54,280 nt of DNA, taken from positions 1 through 54,280 of the forward strand of contig JAVKIE010000014.1 of assembly GCA_031459615.1 (NCBI GenBank), given 5' to 3'. Origin of the DNA: Calidihabitans tengchongensis (GTDB lineage: Bacteria > Sysuimicrobiota > Sysuimicrobiia > Sysuimicrobiales > Kaftiobacteriaceae). The notes beneath the pieces are model-generated. The model saw only the letters and a list, made by a program, of their open reading frames with translations, had not been told where the DNA came from and searched no databases. The position numbers were made by a program, and so were the translations under genes. The number at the start of each line of letters is the position of its first letter. Within the stretch, counting starts at the first letter, position 1. Below are positions 27,406 through 36,515 of the stretch, piece after piece.

Positions 27406-28311
27406 CTACTCCTTGCCGACGTCCCGGTGGCGGACCGCCACGCGGTAGCCCCGCCCGCCCAGGTGGGCGGCCAGCTCGTCGGCCAGGACCACCGACCGGT
27501 GCTTGCCCCCGGTGCACCCCAGCGCGATGGTGAGGTGGGCCTTGCCTTCGGCCACAAACTGGGGCAGCAGGTAGTCCAGCAGGTCCCGCAGGCGGCGGAG
27601 GAACTCCTGGGTGGCCGGGGCGCCCAGGACGAACTCCCGCACGGGGGGGCTGTGTCCGGGCAGGGGGCGGAGGGCCTCGTCGTAGTGGGGGTTGGGCAGG
27701 AAGCGCACGTCCAGGACCATGTCGGCGTCCAGGGGGAGGCCGTACTTGTACCCGAAGGACATCACGGTCACCGCGAGGGTGCCGGGCGGCACGCCGCGGA
27801 GGAAGGTCTGCACGATGGCGTCCCGCAGCTCCCGCACCGTGAGGGTGGAGGTGTCCACGATCCAGTCGGCCCTCTCCTTGACCGCCTCCAGCCGCCGCCG
27901 CTCCTCCCGGATGCCCTCCAGGATGCCCCCGGCCTGCGCCAGAGGATGCTTGCGGCGCGTCTCCTCGTAGCGCCGCACCAGGACGTCGTCGGAGGCGTCC
28001 AGAAACAGGATGCGCGCCGGCAGCCCGAAGGCGGCCAGCTGGTCGAGGGCCATGAAAAAGTCGTTGAAGAACTCGCCCCCGCGCACGTCGATGGCGACGG
28101 CGACGTGGTGGATGCGGTCCGACTGCAGGCACAGCTCGGCGAACTTGGGTAGCAGCGCCGGAGGGAGGTTGTCCACGCAGAAGTAGCCCAGGTCCTCGAA
28201 CACCTTCATGGCGTTCGACTTCCCGGCGCCGGACAGGCCGGTGATGATGACGAACTGCAGGCTGCCCTCCGGCCGGATCCCCATTTGCTGCAGGGCCGCA
28301 GGTCGCGCCAC
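27406..28311 (-). CDS. rapZ: RNase adapter / nucleotide-binding protein RapZ (YvcJ)
   Basis: 301 residues. P-loop GLSGAGKS is at about 25-32; YFCVDNLPPALLP and the C-terminal GCTGGKHRSV motif identify the RapZ/YvcJ family. In Escherichia coli RapZ guides RNase E to a small RNA controlling amino-sugar synthesis; the Bacillus homologue hydrolyses GTP and affects competence. The role here is inferred only. GTG start preceded by GGGAGGGGG. Coupled to yvcK. Confidence 0.94.
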   Translation of the reverse strand: MARPAALQQMGIRPEGSLQFVIITGLSGAGKSNAMKVFEDLGYFCVDNLPPALLPKFAELCLQSDRIHHVAVAIDVRGGEFFNDFFMALDQLAAFGLPARILFLDASDDVLVRRYEETRRKHPLAQAGGILEGIREERRRLEAVKERADWIVDTSTLTVRELRDAIVQTFLRGVPPGTLAVTVMSFGYKYGLPLDADMVLDVRFLPNPHYDEALRPLPGHSPPVREFVLGAPATQEFLRRLRDLLDYLLPQFVAEGKAHLTIALGCTGGKHRSVVLADELAAHLGGRGYRVAVRHRDVGKE

Positions 28312-28327
28312 GGAACCCCCTCCCTGC

Positions 28328-28351
28328 CGGGCGGCCGGGGCCGGCCGCCCG
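28328..28351 (-). other. GC-rich hairpin in the rapZ leader
   Basis: CGGGCGGCC and GGCCGCCCG form a perfect 9-bp stem with a 6-nt loop just upstream of the rapZ ribosome-binding site. It lacks a U-run. It may separate rapZ-yvcK expression from the suc genes or be a chance GC palindrome. Confidence 0.35.
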
Positions 28352-28449
28352 CGGGGATCAGTGTACCACGCCCTCCCTGCGCCGGCGGGACCCGGGGGCC
28401 CGCGGTCCGTACGCGACCTGGAGCCTGGGACCGCGCCGGGCGGGAAACC

Positions 28450-28788
28450 TCAGCGGGCGAGCAGGGCGCTCAGCGCCGTGCTGATCAGGGAGATGAGCAG
28501 TGCGCCCGCCACCGCCCACCAGAAGCTGGTGACCTCCAGGGCGGTCAGGGCGGCCACCAGCGACAGCATCAACGCGTTGACCACCAGGGTGAACAGCCCC
28601 AGGGTCAGGATGGTCAGCGGCAGGGTGAGGACGAAGACCAGCGGGCGGATCACCGCGTTGACCACGCCCAGGACCAGCGCCGCCACCACCGCGGCGCCCA
28701 CCCCCGGCACCCGCACCCCGGGCAGAAGCAGGGCCGTCAGATAGATGGCCGCGGCATTGATCGCCCACCGCAGGACGAATCCCGCCAT
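28450..28788 (-). CDS. Holin-4-like (PF04020) small membrane protein
   Basis: 112 residues with four hydrophobic helices. The pattern INAAAIYLTALLLPGV, LVLGVVNAVIRPLVFVLTLP and LTLGLFTLVVNALML matches the widespread 'phage holin family 4' membrane protein of bacterial chromosomes. Despite the name there is no phage context here and its function is unknown. It lies 19 bases after sucD on the same strand. Confidence 0.85.
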   Translation of the reverse strand: MAGFVLRWAINAAAIYLTALLLPGVRVPGVGAAVVAALVLGVVNAVIRPLVFVLTLPLTILTLGLFTLVVNALMLSLVAALTALEVTSFWWAVAGALLISLISTALSALLAR

Positions 28789-28807
28789 GGGGGACCGCCC
28801 CCGCCGG

Positions 28808-29677
28808 CTAGAGATGGCCGGCCACCAGGTCGGCGACGGCCGTGGGGAGGGCGGCCACGCGGACCCCGGCCGCCTGCAGGGCCTCCACCTTGCTGGCCGC
28901 CGTGCCGGCCGTCCCGGAGATGACGGCGCCGGCGTGCCCCATGCGCTTGCCCGGGGGCGCGGTGCGCCCGGCGATGTAGGCCACCGCCGGCTTGGACATC
29001 CCTCCGGACCGGATGAAGGCAGCCGCCTCCTCCTCCGCGCTGCCCCCGATCTCCCCGATGAGGACCACGGCCCGCGTCTGGGGGTCCGTCTCGAAGAGCT
29101 GCAGGGCGTCGGTAAAGCTCATCCCCACCACCGGGTCGCCCCCCAGGCCCACGGCCGTGCTCTGACCGATGCCCCGTCGCGTCAGGCTGGCGACGATCTC
29201 GTAGGTGAGGGTGCCGCTGCGGGAGACCACCCCCACCGGGCCCGGGAGAAACAGCGAGTTGGGCATGATACCGATCTTGCAGCGGCCGGGAGCCGCCAGG
29301 CCCGGACCGTTGGGGCCCACCACCCGCACGCCGCGCCGCTGCGCCTGGTCGACGATCTGGATGGTGTCCTGCACGGGAATCCCCTCGGTGATGATGACCA
29401 CCGGGTCCATCCCCAGCTCGATAGCCTCCAGGGCCGCTTCGCGGGCAAAGCGGGCGGGGACGAACAGGCAGGCGGCGGTCCCCCCGGTGGCCCGCACCGC
29501 CTCCTCGCCGGTCTCGAACACCGGCACCCCGTGGACCGTCTGGCCGCCCTTGCCGGGGGTGACGCCGGCCACCACCCGGGTGCCGAACTCCAGCATCCGG
29601 GCCGTGTGGAACTGCCCCTGGTAGCCGGTCATCCCCCACACCACCACCCGCGTGTCGGCCGAGACCAGAATCGCCAC
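28808..29677 (-). CDS. sucD: Succinate-CoA ligase (ADP/GDP-forming) alpha subunit
   Basis: 289 residues. The CoA-binding Rossmann domain (about 4-125) has TGYQGQFHTARMLEFGT where most homologues read TGKQGTFH, and the active-site histidine is in GHAGAVISG. It catalyses succinyl-CoA to succinate with substrate-level NTP formation in the TCA cycle. GTG start with GGAGGGAG. It is separated from its partner sucC by a phosphodiesterase gene, which is unusual. Confidence 0.96.
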   Translation of the reverse strand: MAILVSADTRVVVWGMTGYQGQFHTARMLEFGTRVVAGVTPGKGGQTVHGVPVFETGEEAVRATGGTAACLFVPARFAREAALEAIELGMDPVVIITEGIPVQDTIQIVDQAQRRGVRVVGPNGPGLAAPGRCKIGIMPNSLFLPGPVGVVSRSGTLTYEIVASLTRRGIGQSTAVGLGGDPVVGMSFTDALQLFETDPQTRAVVLIGEIGGSAEEEAAAFIRSGGMSKPAVAYIAGRTAPPGKRMGHAGAVISGTAGTAASKVEALQAAGVRVAALPTAVADLVAGHL

Positions 29678-29728
29678 GTCACTCCCTCCGCGTCCGTGTC
29701 GCTTTCCGTGTCGTCCGCCCGGTGGCCG

Positions 29729-30592
29729 TCAGGGGCCCCCCGCCGGCAGCAGGACCGGAGTGCCCTGCCAGCCGGCGGGCACGGCCAGCCCCAGCGCCGC
29801 CACCACTGTGGCCGCGGTATCGTAGGTCACCACCGGCCGCCGCAGCGGCCCCGGGGACACCGCACCCCAGGCGATCCACGGAATGGTCACATCCTGAGGG
29901 TCGGCACTGCCGTGGACGCGCCCGTGGCCCCCGTGGTCGGCGGTGAGGATGAGCAGGTAGGCGGCGCCCAGGCGGTCCAGCGCGTCCCGCAACACCTGCA
30001 CCGTGTCCGGCAGGCGAGCCACTGCCCGCCGGTAGGGCTCGGACATCCAGCCGGCGCGGTGCCCTTCGGCATCGGGATCGGCCACGTGCACAAACAGCAG
30101 GTGCGGACGGGCCTCCTCCAGGTAGGAGGCGGCCCGGCGCGCCACCTCCGCCTGGTCAGCGCGCGGGAAGGGCAGGACGGCCACGTGGCGGACCGCTGCC
30201 GGGGGCAGCAGGTACCGCAGCTTGGCCTTGGCGACGAACGCCGCGGTGGCCATCCCTGCGCCGGCCGCCACCGTGAACGCCGTGGGCCGGTCCAGGTAGC
30301 CCTGCCCGGGCGACCAGGTGTTGACGCGCACGCCGTGCACGGCGGTCCCCACCCCCGACAGCATCGAGACGTGGGAGGGCAGGGTCGTGCTGGGCAGCGT
30401 GGTGCGGGCCGACCAGGTGTAGGCGGCGCCCGCCAGGCGCTCCGCAGGCCAGGCGGCGGCCACCGCGTCGGCGCGGGCCCCGTCGGCGCTGAGGACCACC
30501 ACGTGGCGGACGACGGTCCTGGCCGCCGCGGGCAGGCCCGCGGCCAGGACCGCGGCCAGCAGCAGCGCCAGGAGCCAGAGGGATCGCCTCAC
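29729..30592 (-). CDS. Exported alkaline-phosphatase-superfamily phosphodiesterase
   Basis: 287 residues with a clear signal peptide (about 1-24, ending AAART). The metal-binding and nucleophile motifs of type I phosphodiesterases/nucleotide pyrophosphatases are visible: SADGARADAV, the threonine-containing TLPSTTLPSHVSMLSG, DPDAEGH and TADHGGHG. It probably hydrolyses a phosphoester outside the membrane; the substrate is unknown. The GTG start overlaps the sucC stop by four bases, so it is coupled to sucC and lies between sucC and sucD. Confidence 0.85.
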   Translation of the reverse strand: MRRSLWLLALLLAAVLAAGLPAAARTVVRHVVVLSADGARADAVAAAWPAERLAGAAYTWSARTTLPSTTLPSHVSMLSGVGTAVHGVRVNTWSPGQGYLDRPTAFTVAAGAGMATAAFVAKAKLRYLLPPAAVRHVAVLPFPRADQAEVARRAASYLEEARPHLLFVHVADPDAEGHRAGWMSEPYRRAVARLPDTVQVLRDALDRLGAAYLLILTADHGGHGRVHGSADPQDVTIPWIAWGAVSPGPLRRPVVTYDTAATVVAALGLAVPAGWQGTPVLLPAGGP

Positions 30593-31695
30593 CGCCGGGA
30601 TGCGAGGGCCACGGCCTGCCGGGCGGCGTCATCGGGATCCACGAACGCGTGGATGCCGGCCTGCTGGAGGATCTGCTGGCCCTGCTCCTCGTTGGTCCCC
30701 GTCAGGCGCACCACCAGGGGCACCGGAGGCAGGGCGCTCACGATGCCGCGGGCGATGTCGTCACAGCGGGTGATGCCGCCAAAGATGTTGATGAACAGGA
30801 CCCGCACCCCCGGCTTGCGCAGGGCAATCTCGATGGCCTGCCGCATGTTCTCGGTGGTCGCTCCGCCGCCCACGTCCAGGAAGTTAGCCGGCCGCCCCCC
30901 GAAGTGGGCGACCATGTCCAGCGTGGCCATCACCAGCCCGGCGCCGTTGCCGACGATGGCGATGTCCCCGTCCAGCTCCACGTAGGACAGACCCGCCGCC
31001 CGGGCCAGGCGCTCCAGGTCCGTCAGCTCCTCGCTGGCCGGCAGTTCCGGGTGGCGGAACAGCGCGTTGTCATCCACCACCACCTTGGCGTCGACGGCCA
31101 GCAGGTGGCCGCCCACCACCCCCAGGGGGTTGATCTCGGCCAGCTCGGCATCCTGCTCGGCGACCAGCCGGTACAGAGCGGTGGCGACGCCGGCGAACTC
31201 CCCCAGGAGCGGCCCGCTCAGGCCGATGGCCCGCCCCAGCCGCCGGGCGTGGTAGGGCAGGAACCCCACCCATGGGTCCACCGGCAGCCGGGCGATCGCC
31301 TCGGGCGTGGCGCGGGCCACCTCCTCGATGTCCACACCCCCCGCCGCCGACGCCACCGCCACCAGCCGGCGGGCCGAGCGGTCCACGGTGAACGCCAGGT
31401 AGTACTCGGCGGCGATCTCCGCGGCTTCGGCCACCAGCAGCCGCCGGACCCGTTCGCCCCGGATCTCCATGCCCAGCAACGCCGCCGCCACCGCCGCGGC
31501 CTCCCGGGGAGTGGACGCCAGGCGGATGCCGCCGGCCTTGCCCCGCCCTCCCACCAGGACCTGGGCCTTCAGGACCACGGGATAGCGAAGGTCCAGCGCG
31601 TCGATCTGGTCGGGGCGCTCCACCACTGCGCCCCGCTGGACGGGGATCCCGTAGCGGGCGAACAGCTCCTTGGCCTGGAACTCGTGGAGCTTCAC
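30589..31695 (-). CDS. sucC: Succinate-CoA ligase (ADP/GDP-forming) beta subunit
   Basis: 368 residues with an ATP-grasp nucleotide-binding fold. Starts with the family signature KLHEFQAKELFARYGIPV, has VLKAQVLVGGRGKAGGI, the metal site AEINPLGV and a C-terminal CoA-ligase domain (FLDVGGGAT, INIFGGITRCDDIA). GTG start just after the mdh stop. Partner SucD is encoded 0.9 kb further on. Confidence 0.96.
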   Translation of the reverse strand: MKLHEFQAKELFARYGIPVQRGAVVERPDQIDALDLRYPVVLKAQVLVGGRGKAGGIRLASTPREAAAVAAALLGMEIRGERVRRLLVAEAAEIAAEYYLAFTVDRSARRLVAVASAAGGVDIEEVARATPEAIARLPVDPWVGFLPYHARRLGRAIGLSGPLLGEFAGVATALYRLVAEQDAELAEINPLGVVGGHLLAVDAKVVVDDNALFRHPELPASEELTDLERLARAAGLSYVELDGDIAIVGNGAGLVMATLDMVAHFGGRPANFLDVGGGATTENMRQAIEIALRKPGVRVLFINIFGGITRCDDIARGIVSALPPVPLVVRLTGTNEEQGQQILQQAGIHAFVDPDDAARQAVALASRR

Positions 31696-31698
31696 GGC

Positions 31699-32625
31699 CT
31701 ACAGTTTCAGCGCCCCGATCATCTCCCGCACCGCCGCCACCGAGGCCGCAAACGCCGCCCGCTCCTGGGCGTCCAGGGGAAGCTCGATGATGCGCTCGAC
31801 CCCGCGTGCCCCCAGGACCACCGGCACCCCGATGCACACGTCGCGCTCGCCATACTCCCCGTCCAGGTACACGCTGCAGGGGACCAGGCGCTTCTTGTCC
31901 CGCAGGATGGCCTCCACCATCTGGGCGATGGCGGCCCCCGGGGCGAAGAACGCGCTGATGCCCATCAGTTCGGTGATTTCCGCCCCCCCGCGCCGGGTGC
32001 GGGCCACCACCGCCTGGATCCGCTCGGCCGGCAGCAGGTGGTCCAGCGGCACGCCGCCCACGTGGGCGAACCGCGGCAGGGGAACCATGTCCTTGTCGGT
32101 GTGGGCGCCGATCACCATGGCGTGCACGTCCTCCACCGAGACCCCTACCTCCCGGGCGAGGAAGGTGCGGAAGCGCGTCGAGTCCAGGGCGCCCGACTGG
32201 CCGACCACCCGGTGCCGCGGAAAGCCCGACACTTTGCAGGTGAGGTAGGTCATGGCGTCCAGGGGGTTGGTGACCACCAGCAGGATGGCCTCGGGCGAGT
32301 AGCGGACCACCTGCTCCACCACCCCGCGCACGATGCCGGCGTTGGTGTCCAGCAGCTGCTCCCGGGTCATCCCGGGCTTGCGGGCCACGCCGGCCACGAT
32401 GACCACCACCTGCGAGCCCGCCGTCTCCTCGTACCCGTTGCTGCCCACCACCGTCAGGTCCACGCCCCGGATGGGCAGGGCCTGGGCCAGGTCCAGAGCC
32501 TTGCCCTGGGGCATCTTCTCGATGATGTCCACCAGCACCAGATCCGCCAGCTCCTCGGCCGCCAGCCAGTGGGCGGCGGTATGGCCGACCATCCCCGCTC
32601 CGACGATGGACACCTTGGGCCGCAT
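31699..32625 (-). CDS. mdh: Malate dehydrogenase (LDH-like, MDH type 3)
   Basis: 308 residues. NAD-binding GAGMVGHTAA, the substrate-discriminating arginine in the mobile loop (VARKPGMTRE), TNPLDAMTYL and the catalytic histidine region IGAHTDKDMVPLPR. The loop has one residue more than the common GGHGDTMVP form, but the histidine is kept. It oxidises malate to oxaloacetate. ATG with GGGAGGGG upstream. Followed after three bases by sucC. Confidence 0.94.
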   Translation of the reverse strand: MRPKVSIVGAGMVGHTAAHWLAAEELADLVLVDIIEKMPQGKALDLAQALPIRGVDLTVVGSNGYEETAGSQVVVIVAGVARKPGMTREQLLDTNAGIVRGVVEQVVRYSPEAILLVVTNPLDAMTYLTCKVSGFPRHRVVGQSGALDSTRFRTFLAREVGVSVEDVHAMVIGAHTDKDMVPLPRFAHVGGVPLDHLLPAERIQAVVARTRRGGAEITELMGISAFFAPGAAIAQMVEAILRDKKRLVPCSVYLDGEYGERDVCIGVPVVLGARGVERIIELPLDAQERAAFAASVAAVREMIGALKL

Positions 32626-32713
32626 GGTGACCCCTCCCGCGCGCGACGGGGAAGAGACAACGGTCAGGGTCCGGGATGGTCGGACGCGTCTCCCGATCCC
32701 GACACCCCGCCGG

Positions 32714-32749
32714 CCCCTCCCTCTTCCCTCTTCCGTCCTCCCTTTTCCC
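32714..32749. repeat. Purine/pyrimidine intergenic repeat, copy B
   Basis: An uninterrupted pyrimidine tract with TTCCCTCTTCC units (one G) in the 150-base icd-mdh gap. On the minus strand it is a GGGAAGAGGGA purine tract downstream of the icd stop. A short partner (TCTCTTCCCC on the minus strand, near 32648-32657) allows only weak fold-back. Confidence 0.5.
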
Positions 32750-32775
32750 TGGCCTCCGGCCGACCCGGCCGCCCG

Positions 32776-34023
<1,248 letters not shown>

Positions 34024-34055
34024 GACAGACCCTCCACGCGCCCGCAGATGTCTCG

Positions 34056-34065
34056 GAGATATCTC
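34056..34065. promoter_or_regulatory. Palindrome upstream of icd
   Basis: GAGATATCTC, a perfect 10-bp palindrome within a direct repeat of TCTCGGA, 33 bases upstream of the icd start and about 150 bases from the FadR-like operator. It could be a repressor or activator site for icd; no regulator can be named. Confidence 0.35.
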
Positions 34066-34087
34066 GGACCGCGATCAGTGTAGCGCA

Positions 34088-34172
34088 GGGGGAATACGGA
34101 GGGAAGAAGGAAGAGGGATGAAGGAAGAGGGAAGGCTCCTATGCCGTTCCGTCCGCCTTCCCCTCTCCTCCC
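34088..34172. repeat. Purine/pyrimidine intergenic inverted repeat, copy C
   Basis: A long purine arm built from GGGAAGAAGGAAGAGGG and related units (about 34099-34135) faces a pyrimidine arm (34156-34172, CCTTCCCCTCTCCTCCC). It lies between divergent icd and the regulator gene, ending just before the regulator's -35 box. Confidence 0.6.
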
Positions 34173-34176
34173 GTTA

Positions 34177-34205
34177 TTGACTCGGCCGCCGCACCGGGGT
34201 AGGCT
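34177..34205 (+). promoter_or_regulatory. Promoter of the FadR-like regulator / fumC / sdh group
   Basis: TTGACT (34177-34182) and TAGGCT (34200-34205) with 17-base spacing give a good sigma-70 promoter. Predicted initiation near 34212 falls on the first base of the palindromic operator. Confidence 0.72.
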
Positions 34206-34211
34206 GAAAGC

Positions 34212-34236
34212 GGACTGCTGGTCAGACCAGCAGTCC
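34212..34236. promoter_or_regulatory. FadR/GntR-type palindromic operator
   Basis: A perfect palindrome with 12-bp arms around a central A (34224). Its core TGGTCAGACCA fits the TGGTNNNACCA operator pattern of FadR-subfamily GntR regulators. It spans the predicted transcription start and ends four bases before the regulator's ATG, an ideal position for autorepression. It also occupies the place where a ribosome-binding site would be, and none is visible. Confidence 0.8.
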
Positions 34237-34240
34237 TCCC

Positions 34241-34975
34241 ATGGCCGCACCCGGGCGCCTGTTCCAGCCGATCCGCCGCAGCCGGATCTACGAGGACGTC
34301 GTCCGCCAGATTCAGGACCTCATCGCCTCCCAGCACCTGGCCCCGGGGGACCGCCTGCCCGGGGAGCGGGAGCTGGCCGACCGGCTGTCGGTGAGCCGCC
34401 AGTCGGTGCGCGAGGGCCTGCGGGTCCTGGACTACCTGGGCGTGGTGGACGTGCGGCCGGGCGAGGGGACGTTCGTGGCCGCCGCCCCGTCCGCCCCCCT
34501 GGACCCCGCCGTCTACAGCCTGCTGTCCGAACGTACCTTCCTCCTGGACGTCCTGGAGGCCCGGGCCATCGTCGAGGAGGGCATCGTGACCCTGGCCGCC
34601 GGGCGGGCCACCCGGGAAGACCTGGACGCTCTGGAGGCGCTGCTGCAGGCCCGGGAGCGGGACCTGGCCGCCGGCCGCCACGACGTGGCCGGGGACCTGG
34701 CCTTCCACGCCCAGCTGGCGGAGGCCACCGGCAATCCGGTCCTGACCAGCCTCATGCGCCACCTCAACGAGATGTGGCTGCGCTCGCGGGAGAAGACCGG
34801 GCGGCGCCAGAGCAGCCCCCAGCGGGCCCTGCAGTTTCACCGGGCCATCCTCCGCGCCTTGCGGCGGCGCCAGCCGGCGGGGGCGCGGCGGGCCCTGCGG
34901 GCGCACCTGCGGGATATGCGGGCCGACATCGAAGAGCGCAGCGCGCGGCTGCGCCAGATCCGGCGCGGGAGGTGA
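34241..34975 (+). CDS. FadR-subfamily GntR transcription regulator (FCD domain)
   Basis: 244 residues. The winged helix-turn-helix (about 10-78) has IYEDVVRQIQDLIASQHLAPGDRLPGERELADRLSVSRQSVREGL in pieces typical of GntR. The all-helical FCD effector domain (about 85-230) shows the expected AFHAQLAEATGNPVL and H..I..AL patterns with metal-binding histidines. Such regulators respond to carboxylates, and the neighbouring fumC, sdh and icd suggest a TCA intermediate; this is inference. It lies six bases before fumC, probably in one transcript. Confidence 0.9.
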   Translation: MAAPGRLFQPIRRSRIYEDVVRQIQDLIASQHLAPGDRLPGERELADRLSVSRQSVREGLRVLDYLGVVDVRPGEGTFVAAAPSAPLDPAVYSLLSERTFLLDVLEARAIVEEGIVTLAAGRATREDLDALEALLQARERDLAAGRHDVAGDLAFHAQLAEATGNPVLTSLMRHLNEMWLRSREKTGRRQSSPQRALQFHRAILRALRRRQPAGARRALRAHLRDMRADIEERSARLRQIRRGR

Positions 34976-34981
34976 CGACAG

Positions 34982-36469
34982 ATGGCACGCGCGACGTCGC
35001 GCAAGCGCGCCCGCCGGGTCAGCCGGCGGGTCATCCGGCCGGCGCGGGCACCCGGCGCCCCGCCGGAGACGCGCATCGAGCGGGACTCCCTGGGCGAGAT
35101 GCCGGTCCCCCGGGAGGCCTACTATGGCGCGTCCACGGCCCGGGCGGTGCGCAACTTCCCCATCAGCGGACTGCGGTTCCCGCGGTCCTTCCTGCGGGCC
35201 CTGGGCCTCATCAAGCGGGCCGCCGCCGAGGTCAATATGGACCTGGGCCTGCTGGACCGACGGACGGGCGAGGCCATCGCCCGGGCGGCGGCGGAGGTGG
35301 CCGAGGGAAAGTTCGACGATCAGTTCGTGGTGGACATCTTCCAGACCGGCTCGGGCACGTCCACCAACATGAACGCCAATGAGGTGATCGCCAACCGCGC
35401 CACCGAACTGCTGGGAGGCGAGCGGGGGAGCCGTCTGGTCCACCCCAACGACCACGTGAACCTCTGCCAGTCCAGCAACGACGTCATCCCCACCGCCATT
35501 CACCTGGCCGCCCTGCTGGACATCGAGGGGCGCCTGCTGCCGGCGCTGGAGGAGCTGCAGCAGGCGCTGGAGGAGAAGGCGGTGGCATTCGCCGACATCA
35601 TCAAGACCGGCCGGACCCACCTCATGGACGCCACCCCTATCCGCCTGGGGCAGGAGTTCACCGGATACGCCGGGCAGGTCCAGCGGGCGATCCGGCGGAT
35701 CCGGACCGCCGCCGAAGACCTGCGGGAGGTCCCCCTGGGAGGCACGGCGGTGGGCACGGGCGTCAACGCCCACCCCGAGTTCGCCGCGCGGGCCTGTGCC
35801 CGGCTCAGCCAGCTGGCCGGCACCGAGGTGCGGGAGACCACCAACCACTTCCAGGCCCAGTCCTGCCTGGACGCCCTGGTGTTCACCTCAGGCGCCCTGC
35901 GGGCGTATGCCACGGCGCTGATGAAGATCGCCAACGACATCCGCTGGATGGGATCGGGCCCCCGGGCCGGGCTGGGTGAGCTGAAGCTGCCGGCGGTGCA
36001 GCCCGGGTCGTCCATCATGCCCGGCAAGGTCAACCCCGTGATCCCCGAATCGGTGATCCAGGTCTGCGCCCAGGTGCAGGGCACCGACCTGGTGGTGGCC
36101 CTGGGCAACCAGTGGGGGAACTTCGAGCTGAACACCATGATGCCGGTGATGGCCTACAACCTCCTGCAGGCCATCGCCGTGCTGGCGGCGGCGTCCCAGA
36201 ACTTCGCCCGCCAGTGCGTGCGGGGGCTGGAGGCCACCGAGGCCGGGCCGGCGTCGGTGGAGCGGGGGCTGATGCTGGCCACCGCCCTGGCGCCGGTGGT
36301 GGGGTACGACCGCGCCGCCGAGGTGGCCAAGCAGGCCGCCGCCACCGGCCGCACCATCCGGGAAGTGGCCCGGGAGATGCTGGGCCTCAGCGACGCCCAG
36401 CTGCAGGAGATCCTGGACCCCGCCCGCATGACCGCTCCCGGCCTGCACGGCGCCGGCGGCGGAGGATAG
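34982..36469 (+). CDS. fumC: Fumarate hydratase, class II
   Basis: 495 residues. The lyase signature GSSIMPGKVNP, substrate-site GSGTSTNMNANEV and TGRTHLMDATP are intact. It hydrates fumarate to malate. GGGAGGTGA precedes the start. Compared with the usual 460-470 residues it carries an N-terminal basic extension (about 30 residues, Arg-rich). That extension could be a real addition or indicate an internal start, but no better site lies inside. Next come the sdh genes, on the same strand. Confidence 0.95.
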   Translation: MARATSRKRARRVSRRVIRPARAPGAPPETRIERDSLGEMPVPREAYYGASTARAVRNFPISGLRFPRSFLRALGLIKRAAAEVNMDLGLLDRRTGEAIARAAAEVAEGKFDDQFVVDIFQTGSGTSTNMNANEVIANRATELLGGERGSRLVHPNDHVNLCQSSNDVIPTAIHLAALLDIEGRLLPALEELQQALEEKAVAFADIIKTGRTHLMDATPIRLGQEFTGYAGQVQRAIRRIRTAAEDLREVPLGGTAVGTGVNAHPEFAARACARLSQLAGTEVRETTNHFQAQSCLDALVFTSGALRAYATALMKIANDIRWMGSGPRAGLGELKLPAVQPGSSIMPGKVNPVIPESVIQVCAQVQGTDLVVALGNQWGNFELNTMMPVMAYNLLQAIAVLAAASQNFARQCVRGLEATEAGPASVERGLMLATALAPVVGYDRAAEVAKQAAATGRTIREVAREMLGLSDAQLQEILDPARMTAPGLHGAGGGG

Positions 36470-36515
36470 GCGCGGATCTCGCACCACCACAGGGCCGCAC
36501 GACGGGAGGTCGGCG

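Noticed and set aside
28450..28788. Prophage remnant suggested by the holin-like gene
   Set aside because: The family is common on chromosomes and no integrase, terminase, capsid or attachment repeat is nearby.
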